From NCBI GenBank assembly GCA_963582935.1, contig CAUZSH010000081.1:1-5620 (forward strand): 5,620 bases of DNA. Direction: 5' to 3'. This document shows, in pieces, positions 1 to 5,516 of the stretch; within the stretch, counting starts at the first letter, position 1, and the number at the start of each line of letters is the position of its first letter. The notes under the pieces were generated by a model. That model was given only the letters and a program-made list of their open reading frames with translations. It ran no database searches and was not told the DNA's origin. Source of the DNA: CAUZSH01 sp963582935. GTDB lineage: Bacteria > Pseudomonadota > Gammaproteobacteria > Francisellales > Francisellaceae. The translations under genes and the position numbers were made by a program.

Positions 1-147
1 GCTTTAAAGCTAATAGAAATTTATTTTGAGAAGCTTTTTGATTATCAACAACCACAATTGACTACATTTTACTCCAAATTAATAATTGTAACATTAGTGT
101 CCAAAAATAGGGAATTCCTAGTTATAAGTACAGAAATGGCAATATAA
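1..147 (+). CDS. possible C-terminal end of an unknown protein (partial, left edge)
   Basis: The first reading frame is open from base 1 to a TAA at 145-147, giving 48 codons whose start would lie outside the window. In DNA of about 28% G+C a frame this long without a stop is somewhat unlikely by chance, and the translation (it contains YFEKLFDYQQPQ and ends ISTEMAI) looks protein-like. I recognise no family or motif. No clear terminator hairpin follows the stop. It could equally be a chance opening in intergenic DNA or the tail of a decayed gene. A perfect palindrome, GCTTTAAAGC, sits at bases 1-10. Confidence 0.3.
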   Translation, partial: ALKLIEIYFEKLFDYQQPQLTTFYSKLIIVTLVSKNREFLVISTEMAI

Positions 148-164
148 CGATCAACTTTAAGCTG

Positions 165-407
165 TTAGACATAGCGTGTTGCTCGGTCGTTCATAGAAGA
201 TTTTGGCTCCTGCCAAAATCGAATCACTACCTTCGCAGATGGTTTTGCCTCAGACGCCCACCTCCGTACCGATCTTCCAAAAAACAAGCCTACAGTCTCG
301 TTTTTGAAAGCCAGTACTGCGTATATGGCTCTACGGGCTGGGAAATACCTTCCAGCTTCCAAAGGTCGAAGCGCTACGCACAATCTCTCAATGGAGCCGA
401 AAGGCAC
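165..407 (-). CDS. doubtful 80-codon frame inside the GC-rich block
   Basis: A minus-strand frame runs from a GTG at 405-407 to a TAA at 165-167, and its translation is rich in Arg and Ala (it contains RRWASEAKPSAKVVIRFW). An upstream in-frame TAG (420-422) closes the frame. No ordinary Shine-Dalgarno spacing is evident, because the GGGG run directly abuts the start. No domain, signal peptide or membrane segment is recognisable. It is more likely the translation of a repeated element, of the kind automatic annotation calls a small hypothetical protein, than a functional gene. Confidence 0.2.
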   Translation of the reverse strand: MPFGSIERLCVALRPLEAGRYFPARRAIYAVLAFKNETVGLFFGRSVRRWASEAKPSAKVVIRFWQEPKSSMNDRATRYV

Positions 408-465
408 CCCTTCTGAGGACTACTCGACCTCGGCTTCGCCTCTCCCTGTCTCGCAGCGAATTAAT
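165..465. other. GC-rich intergenic block, possible dispersed repeat or inserted element
   Basis: This stretch fills the gap before the fis-like gene. By hand count it is about 52% G+C over 181-460, against about 28% for bases 1-180, and the change is abrupt at both ends. It contains a perfect 9-bp hairpin with a 4-base loop (GATTTTGGC / GCCAAAATC, 199-220) and a weaker bulged hairpin around 337-356 (GCTGG / CCAGC). It does not resemble tmRNA, RNase P RNA, 6S RNA, SRP RNA or a tRNA as far as I can tell. The composition, the hairpins and the poor coding look suggest a mobile or repeated intergenic element that landed just upstream of fis. Only one copy is visible, so repetition is inferred and not seen. 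Confidence 0.4.
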
Positions 466-475
466 ATTGGAGGTT

Positions 476-748
476 ATGATGATTACTTCTTTTAAAAATA
501 CGAATTCAGAACAAGAACTTCCTTTGCAGGATTATGTTCGTGAGATGATTAATCTTTAATATCGTGAAATGAGTCGCAATAATGAGCTGCCCTCCGTCAT
601 GTATGCAAAAATCATGGAAAAAGTCGAACATCAGTTGATTCTATCTACCATGAAATTTACAGAATACAATCAAAGCAAAGCGGCTGAGATTCTAAACCTT
701 AACCGCGGGACTTTTCGTAAGAAACTTGCACATTACGGCATCGAATAA
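476..748 (+). pseudogene. fis: Fis-family DNA-binding protein, interrupted by an in-frame TAA
   Basis: Reading from ATG 476 (or the adjacent ATG 479) gives a protein of about 90 residues matching nucleoid protein Fis over nearly its whole length. It has an N-terminal segment with PLQDYVREM, a middle dimerisation helix region, and the diagnostic C-terminal helix-turn-helix with NRGTFRKKLAHYGIE (E. coli Fis ends NRGTLRKKLKKYGMN). Fis bends DNA and tunes rRNA and global transcription. The ribosome site GGAGG (469-473) lies 2 bases from ATG 476 and 5 from ATG 479, so 479 is the better start. Codon 28 (557-559) is TAA, and the frame then continues intact to TAA 746-748. By alignment the stop replaces a Gln- or Lys-like codon (CAA or AAA to TAA). 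An internal ATG at 569 would give 59 residues with the DNA-binding part but has no good ribosome site. It is a recent pseudogene, a sequencing error, or, least likely, a recoded gene. The stop is seen directly and family membership is secure. Confidence 0.85.
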
Positions 749-759
749 TGTGCAAGTTT
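722..759. terminator. perfect 14-bp inverted repeat between convergent genes, likely bidirectional terminator
   Basis: AAACTTGCACATTA (722-735) and its exact complement TAATGTGCAAGTTT (746-759) flank a 10-base loop. The stem has AAA on its left edge and TTT on its right, so a transcript from either strand ends in a short U run. The repeat overlaps the last codons and stop of the fis-like gene and ends 4 bases before the stop codon of the convergent minus-strand gene. Position and symmetry fit a shared intrinsic terminator. The U tract is short on both sides, so efficiency may be modest. Confidence 0.6.
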
Positions 760-763
760 AGCG

Positions 764-3700
764 TTAGCGCATAGATAAAATTGCCGCACCCGATGTAAAT
801 CCTGAACCAAAAGCACATAGCGCTACTTTTTTATGCTCATCCTCTACACCTAGCGTTTCAGATAAGGCTATTGGAATCGTACATGAAGAGGTGTTACCAA
901 AGCGTGATATATTGCTATACATAGAACCTTCCATCATTTTCAAGCGTTTCTCAATCGCAGAAGATATACGCTGATTCGCCTGATGCGGTACAACCAAATC
1001 AATTTCGGACAGCTCCATCCCAGCTTGCTGACAACATTTATGCATAATCAACGCCATGGTTTTCACCGCAAACGTAAAGAGCTTACGACCATTCAACGTA
1101 ATCGCTTGGGATTCTGTTTTCACTACAGGGATATTTAATATACTCCCATCTTCTGCAACGGCTGATAGGAACACATGGTCAATCGTCGCAACCGCTGCAT
1201 CAATATGATCACTCCCCACCAAAAGGCTTGCTGTAGCCGCATCCCCAAATAAGAAGGCAGTGTCAAAATCATGGACATCTAATCGATTTGTTAATGCTTC
1301 CGCCGTTAACAATAATACACGTGCATGAGGGCGAATCTGCAAAAGATCTTTTGCTTGTTGCATGGCATATAGGTAGCCGCTGCAAGCCGCATTCACATCA
1401 TGTGCTTGAATGCTTTGTTCACCATAGGTTTCATAAAGTTTATGTAAAACCAGACATGCCATGGAGGGTGAAACAAACTTTTCAGGTGTGCAAGTTGCAC
1501 AGATGATCACATCAATATCTGATAAATGAAGCCCCTGTTTTGTCAAAAGCTCAATCGAGGCATCTGCTGCCAAGTCAATAATGCTTTCTCCTTCACCTAA
1601 CCAGTAACGTTGCTCAATACCTGTTAGGTTTACAATATCTTGGCTGGTTTTTTCTGGGAAATTTTTCAAAATCTCTTCATTCTTCACCAGTCTTGATCCT
1701 GTTTTATATACAGGCGTGGCAATCCCAACAGGAAACACGGTACTATGTCCTTTCAAAATTGTTTGTGCAACCGGTTCAATCACAAACCCTTTTTGCTCAA
1801 GGACAGGAATTCTTTTCACCTGTGCCGACTGCGTAAAAGAGCCTTCTGGCAAACGAAGCTTCAAGAGTGGTTCACCCACAACAGCTTGATCCGATTCTTC
1901 AACATAAATTTCTTCGATGGTACCTGTAATCGGTGCTAGAATTTCACCTGCAGATTTGCTTGCCTCAGTATCCACTAAGCAATCACCCGCCTTAACTTCA
2001 TCGCCCACACTAACATGGACATCTGTAATGACCACTGTTTCATCTGACGGACTTGCACCAATAACTTCCACATTAAAAGTACCGGCTTCCGTTGTATTTT
2101 TCTCTTCCCATTGAATATGAATATCCAGAACCTCACAAGCCGCTTCAAGGATTCGACCATAAGAAGGTAAAACTTCCAATTGGTTTACAAAGTTGCAAGG
2201 CGTATAGGTATCAGGACGCGTAACACGCCTTACTTTCACTGGAATATCAGAGCGCTCTAAAACCAAAGTAATAATTTCTGATGCCATGCCACAAGTTTGA
2301 TTGTCCTCATGCGTCACGACCAAAGCACCCGTTTTACGTGCAGAGGCAGTAATGGTTTCCACATCAATAGGGCTCATGCATCTCAAATCAATAATTTCAG
2401 CATCAACACCCACTGTTTCTAAGGTTTCAGCAACTTCCTTACAGAATTCAACCGTATTGCCCCAACCAACAAGCGTCACATCTTGACCGGCTTTAACGAT
2501 TCTTGCTTTTCCTACAGGAACAATTTGTCGTGCCACATCATTCGAGGTCGTATCTTGCACGCTACCATTATTTAACAGTTTCTTAGGGTAAAGGAAAACA
2601 GATGGGCGACCTGATTTAAAGGCAGCATTTAACATACCCGCGGCATCTGCAGCATTAGATGGCATAAAGACATCAATCCCTGGAATATTTGCATAGGTCG
2701 CCTCATTCGTTTGTGAATGGTATGGACCTAAGCCTGGACGATAGGCACCGCAAGCTGCAAACACGATCACAGGAGCATTCCAACCACCATTTGAGCGCCA
2801 ATGCATCATACCTAATTCTGATGCAATTTGGTTATAAGCCAATGGCATAAAGTCTGCAAATTGCATAAATGCGACGGGTCGCTTACCCACTAACGCCATA
2901 CCTGTTGCCACACCCAGAATCATAGATTCTGTCAAAGCTGAGTTTACCACTCGCCCTGGATACTTAGTTGATAAACCCTTGGTAGTACCAAAGACATCCC
3001 CCTTACCATCTTCAACATCTTCGCCGATCAAATAAACATCATCGCCTTGCCCTAACTGATGATCGAAGACCTCGCGCATTGCGGCTAACATACTCAAGCG
3101 TTCTTCAGCATCAAAGTCACCACGATATTCTGGCGCATCTCTCTGCACCTCTTTCGGCAATGCTCTAGAAGCATCCATACAAGTTTTAGGCTGAGTGCCC
3201 ATACGAGCGATATCAACCGCTGCACGAACTCTTTGTTTAGTTTTTACTTCAAGCGCATCTAATTCTTCTTCAGAAATGCCATGTTGCAATAAATAGTGTC
3301 GACTCAGTTTAATCGGATCGTTCTCACCGTGTGAACGTTTGATTTCTTCATCGCTTCTATATAATTTTTGGTTATCAGCATTTGAGTGGTTGGCTAAGCG
3401 ATCAACGTTGAAAATAACAATTTGTGGTTTCCGTGTTTCACGAATTTTAGCAACGATATCACTTAGGGCATCAAAGCTTTCAAACGGTCTCATACCATCT
3501 ATGTGGGTAATCGGAACACCATGAAAGCTCGTGGGCATGGTTCCATCCAAGAGAGAAAAAAACGTCTGTCCCTTAGTGCGCGTTGAAATGGCTAAATCGT
3601 TATTATGTATAAAGAACAGCACGGGCGCTTCGCTTCTTTCGGCCTCCGCAATGGCTTCCATGACCTCCCCTTGTTGTGAGGAACCATCACCCAACCCAGA

Positions 3701-4117
3701 TAAAACAAGTGGTCGATCCACTTGATCTTTGATCACTTGAGCGATACCAACTGTATGCAGCGCACCATTTCCAACAGGTCCAACAAGACTTAAAATATTC
3801 AACTCAGGCGCACTTAAATGCGTCACCATAGGGCGTCCTGCGGAAGAAGACTCTGCTTTATGTAATGCACTATAAAAAACCATCTCACTCGTGACGCCTC
3901 TGGCCAACATCAAGGATTTATCACGATAATGAGGGTGTAAATAATCAGATTTAATCAATAAAGAGTTCAGTACTGCACCGCCTTCGTGCCCCTCACTAGA
4001 GGCCAAAAAACTTGCCTCACCACTATTGACTAATTCAGCTTCGACAATATCAGACTCTCTAGATGAGAGCATGGCAACATAAGTATCTAAAAATGCCTGG
4101 CGTTGGTCTGGACGCAT
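764..4117 (-). CDS. four-module fusion: 2-oxoacid dehydrogenase E1-alpha / E1-beta / lipoyl domain / 3-oxoacyl-ACP synthase III
   Basis: One 1117-residue cytoplasmic protein (no signal peptide or membrane segment). Residues ~1-335 are thiamine-diphosphate E1-alpha: YRDKSLMLARGV at 64-75, GDG at 143-145 with NN at 172-173 followed by AIS (the Mg-ThDP motif), and a phosphorylation-loop-like HSNAD near 244-248. Residues ~336-672 are E1-beta: GEDV at 365, ALTE with E397, GPYHSQTNEA with H468. Residues ~679-757 are a lipoyl domain with candidate lipoyl lysine K721 in EASKSAGEI. After a linker, residues ~790-1117 are a complete KAS III with C912 (AACSG), H1045 (PHQAN) and N1075 (GNTSS). Start ATG 4115-4117 has AGGA 7 bases upstream. 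Known family roles: E1 decarboxylates a 2-oxoacid and acylates a lipoyl arm; KAS III condenses an acyl starter with malonyl-ACP. Inferred job: making a 3-oxoacyl-ACP from a 2-oxoacid starter, perhaps branched-chain. No E2 catalytic or E3 domain is in the chain. Substrate (pyruvate or branched 2-oxoacid) cannot be read from the sequence. I see no convincing promoter within 4129-4260. Confidence 0.93.
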   Translation of the reverse strand: MRPDQRQAFLDTYVAMLSSRESDIVEAELVNSGEASFLASSEGHEGGAVLNSLLIKSDYLHPHYRDKSLMLARGVTSEMVFYSALHKAESSSAGRPMVTHLSAPELNILSLVGPVGNGALHTVGIAQVIKDQVDRPLVLSGLGDGSSQQGEVMEAIAEAERSEAPVLFFIHNNDLAISTRTKGQTFFSLLDGTMPTSFHGVPITHIDGMRPFESFDALSDIVAKIRETRKPQIVIFNVDRLANHSNADNQKLYRSDEEIKRSHGENDPIKLSRHYLLQHGISEEELDALEVKTKQRVRAAVDIARMGTQPKTCMDASRALPKEVQRDAPEYRGDFDAEERLSMLAAMREVFDHQLGQGDDVYLIGEDVEDGKGDVFGTTKGLSTKYPGRVVNSALTESMILGVATGMALVGKRPVAFMQFADFMPLAYNQIASELGMMHWRSNGGWNAPVIVFAACGAYRPGLGPYHSQTNEATYANIPGIDVFMPSNAADAAGMLNAAFKSGRPSVFLYPKKLLNNGSVQDTTSNDVARQIVPVGKARIVKAGQDVTLVGWGNTVEFCKEVAETLETVGVDAEIIDLRCMSPIDVETITASARKTGALVVTHEDNQTCGMASEIITLVLERSDIPVKVRRVTRPDTYTPCNFVNQLEVLPSYGRILEAACEVLDIHIQWEEKNTTEAGTFNVEVIGASPSDETVVITDVHVSVGDEVKAGDCLVDTEASKSAGEILAPITGTIEEIYVEESDQAVVGEPLLKLRLPEGSFTQSAQVKRIPVLEQKGFVIEPVAQTILKGHSTVFPVGIATPVYKTGSRLVKNEEILKNFPEKTSQDIVNLTGIEQRYWLGEGESIIDLAADASIELLTKQGLHLSDIDVIICATCTPEKFVSPSMACLVLHKLYETYGEQSIQAHDVNAACSGYLYAMQQAKDLLQIRPHARVLLLTAEALTNRLDVHDFDTAFLFGDAATASLLVGSDHIDAAVATIDHVFLSAVAEDGSILNIPVVKTESQAITLNGRKLFTFAVKTMALIMHKCCQQAGMELSEIDLVVPHQANQRISSAIEKRLKMMEGSMYSNISRFGNTSSCTIPIALSETLGVEDEHKKVALCAFGSGFTSGAAILSMR

Positions 4118-4271
4118 AGTTATTTCCTATTCATTTTATTTGTATTTTTTATAAGCATTGGCAAGTTTACCCCTATACACGCAAAAACGCCAAATAAATA
4201 AGCAAACAGACTACAAATCAACCTCCACAAGCCAGTCGAATATATCGAGCATTTTTTATTCAAACTAAAGA

Positions 4272-4300
4272 TAGACCCATAAAGATTATTCCTTTACAAT
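4272..4300 (+). promoter_or_regulatory. candidate sigma-70 promoter for the riboswitch-transporter transcript
   Basis: TAGACC (4272-4277, four of six to the -35 consensus) and TACAAT (4295-4300, five of six to the -10 consensus) are separated by exactly 17 bases. Initiation near 4306-4308 would start the RNA only a few bases before the first paired base of the TPP riboswitch, which is where such leaders usually begin. The rest of the divergent intergenic region (4118-4271) is AT-rich and shows no gene. Confidence 0.5.
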
Positions 4301-4311
4301 GCCTCCCTTAA

Positions 4312-4404
4312 CAACAGGGGAGCCACTGAATAATACGGCTGAGAAAAGTATTCACTTACTTGACCCTTTTAACCAGATCTAGGTAATGCTAGCGTAGGGA
4401 GTTG
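4312..4404 (+). ncRNA. TPP riboswitch (THI element)
   Basis: All conserved blocks of the thiamine pyrophosphate aptamer are present in order: AGGGGAGCC (4316-4324), GGCTGAGA (4337-4344), GACCC (4362-4366), AACCAGATCT (4371-4380), GTAATG (4383-4388) and GCGTAGGGAG (4392-4401). The outer stem P1 pairs CAAC (4312-4315) with GTTG (4401-4404). The usual CTGG/CCAG stem is CTAG (4379-4382)/CTAG (4389-4392), a compensated G-C to A-U change that argues for selection on structure. A small optional hairpin, AAGTA/TACTT (4346-4350, 4357-4361), is inserted after GAGA. GGGAG at 4397-4401 is also the Shine-Dalgarno sequence, 8 bases before the ATG at 4410, and no terminator lies between. Ligand binding should therefore hide the ribosome site directly and block translation of the downstream transporter. 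Recognition is from memory of the family. Confidence 0.95.
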
Positions 4405-4409
4405 CAAGA

Positions 4410-5054
4410 ATGCAAAGTATTGGACATATCACACTGAATATATCACTTTTGATATATCTTATTTATTTTATCCCTCAAATTATTCACAATCATCGGCAAA
4501 ACACAACGGCTGATATTAGCCTTGCTACTCATAGCTTAATGGTTGCTTCAAATATGATGGATCTTATTTATGGTTTTGGATTTTCACTGGAGTGGCAATA
4601 TCGACTGGTCACGACCCTTACCCTGAGCTTTTTGATGATTCAGCAATTTCAAATATTGAAAGCACGATATGACTTAACATTAAAGATACATACTTTAATT
4701 ATCTGCATTATTACCGCCGCAATCATCTTACTCATATATGGCAATATCATACCTCGCAGCCTACTCATTACCGCGGGCATTATTAGCTCAATAATATATT
4801 GCGGATACTGGATTCCACAAATTATTTTAAACTTCAAACTTAAAAAAGCTGATGGATTTAGCATTATATACTTACGATTGGTTTTCATTGCTTGTATGTG
4901 TGACCTTACTTCTGCCTTATCACTGGGATGGCCTTATCCGAGTGTGGTGACGCCTATCATCATTATGTCAATGATTTTAATCATTTTTTATCAACGCAGG
5001 AAATACAAAAAAATACAAGATCATCTTGTACATACAGAGCTTGTTTATTCATAA
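4410..5054 (+). CDS. PQ-loop repeat membrane protein, candidate thiamine (or precursor) transporter
   Basis: This 214-residue, very hydrophobic protein has seven predicted helices (about 6-24, 38-56, 63-81, 93-111, 117-139, 150-170 and 176-195). The arrangement is the 3+1+3 layout of the SWEET/PQ-loop/PnuC fold. Two PQ motifs mark the repeats: YFIPQI with P22/Q23 in helix 1 and YWIPQI with P136/Q137 in helix 5. Each is followed by the typical polar loop and a Ser near the next helix (NTTADIS; KKADGFS). The C-terminus is basic (RRKYKK, 196-201). It sits in the inner membrane. PQ-loop proteins carry small polar solutes by facilitated diffusion or exchange. The TPP riboswitch immediately upstream makes thiamine or its HMP/thiazole precursors the likely cargo, which is inferred from regulation. 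The start is fixed by the ribosome site inside the riboswitch. It is divergent from the thiamine-diphosphate-dependent fusion gene. Family is confident; substrate is not. Confidence 0.9.
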   Translation: MQSIGHITLNISLLIYLIYFIPQIIHNHRQNTTADISLATHSLMVASNMMDLIYGFGFSLEWQYRLVTTLTLSFLMIQQFQILKARYDLTLKIHTLIICIITAAIILLIYGNIIPRSLLITAGIISSIIYCGYWIPQIILNFKLKKADGFSIIYLRLVFIACMCDLTSALSLGWPYPSVVTPIIIMSMILIIFYQRRKYKKIQDHLVHTELVYS

Positions 5055-5070
5055 AAATATACGTATTGCC

Positions 5071-5093
5071 AAAAATACTTCTCATGTATTTTT
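5071..5093 (+). terminator. weak candidate terminator after the PQ-loop gene
   Basis: AAAAATAC (5071-5078) and GTATTTTT (5086-5093) form a perfect 8-bp stem with a 7-base loop, 16 bases after the transporter stop codon. The 3' arm ends in a five-T run. The stem has only one G-C pair, so it would be weak. Position and the U run are the arguments for it. Confidence 0.3.
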
Positions 5094-5135
5094 CAACCTA
5101 TAGTCATCCTTAGGGTCTGCATAAATAATATCATA

Positions 5136-5348
5136 ATGGCTTTCTCGTGGATGAAGTGGCAACGCAAACGTGTCGAAACAGTGATTAGCCAACTTGTAGA
5201 AAGATTCAATATTCAAAGGGTGAGAGCAAGGGATTTGTGGCATTTTAATAATCGGATAAATCGAAAAACTCTATCGCACACTATAGCCATGCATGCAAAT
5301 ATTTACCTCGGTCGGGAATTAAATCAATTGGGTGGAATTATTGGATAA
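5136..5348 (+). pseudogene. C-terminal remnant of an IS982-like transposase
   Basis: The 70-codon frame contains RKRVETVISQLVERFNI followed by ARDLWHF, NRINRK and LSHTIA. This is the C-terminal end of DDE transposases of the IS982 type as I remember them. E14 (in VETVISQL) would be the third catalytic acid. Full transposases of this family are around 250-300 residues, so three quarters, including both catalytic Asp residues, are missing. Upstream, 5055-5135 shows no transposase sequence in any frame I checked. The ATG at 5136 has no good ribosome site, and the first nine residues (MAFSWMKWQ) do not fit the family, so the start is only where the remnant happens to open. It is inactive debris. 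The family assignment is fairly likely but was not checked against a database. Confidence 0.65.
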
Positions 5349-5362
5349 AGTTGCACACGGGG
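5348..5362. repeat. possible right terminal inverted repeat of the IS remnant
   Basis: AAGTTGCACACGGGG begins at the last base of the transposase stop codon. A GTTGCACAC..GGG end just after the transposase is where I would expect the outer inverted repeat. No matching left end (CCCCGTGTGCAACTT) is present in the window, consistent with a truncated element. Support is positional only. Confidence 0.3.
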
Positions 5363-5391
5363 TATCTCATCATTTATATCATAATTTAAAT

Positions 5392-5419
5392 TTGACTATA
5401 TATAATACTGGTCTATTCT
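5392..5419 (+). promoter_or_regulatory. candidate promoter for the secreted protein gene
   Basis: TTGACT (5392-5397, five of six to -35) precedes TATTCT (5414-5419, four of six to -10) by 16 bases. A perfect TATAAT also lies at 5401-5406, but with no good -35 at the right distance (a start near 5413). Either would give an untranslated leader of roughly 90-105 bases before the ATG at 5517. The gap 5363-5516 shows no gene. It holds an isolated GAGGAGG near 5444-5450 with no start codon after it. Confidence 0.35.
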
Positions 5420-5516
5420 TACAAAAGAATGCTGAAAATTATATGAGGAGGCATCAACAGTCTTCAGACAATAGTTGCAGCAAAAGAAATCACGTAAACC
5501 AGAACGAGGTACCCGT

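Noticed and set aside
165..465. GC-rich block as a known housekeeping RNA (tmRNA, RNase P, 6S, SRP) or tRNA
   Set aside because: None of the conserved blocks of these RNAs is present on either strand, and no cloverleaf or T-loop was seen.
304..495. 63-codon plus-strand frame across the GC-rich block into fis
   Set aside because: It overlaps the real fis start in another frame, has low-complexity content and no ribosome site.
569..748. Translation restart at ATG 569 making a short functional Fis
   Set aside because: No Shine-Dalgarno sequence precedes this ATG, and the product would lack the N-terminal arm and part of the dimerisation region.
1288..3725. Several plus-strand open frames of 60-72 codons, and a 61-codon minus-strand frame at 1975-2160, inside the fusion gene
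   Set aside because: They are antisense or out-of-frame shadows of a strongly coding 1117-codon gene, with no family resemblance or suitable ribosome sites.
764..4117. Fusion gene as an artefact of a missed stop between separate E1-alpha, E1-beta, lipoyl and FabH genes
   Set aside because: There is no stop codon at any junction, the linkers are in frame, and I see no sign of internal ribosome sites with starts between modules. Only an unlikely set of sequencing errors could create it.
4649..4888. 79-codon minus-strand frame inside the PQ-loop gene
   Set aside because: It is an antisense shadow of a clear seven-helix membrane protein.
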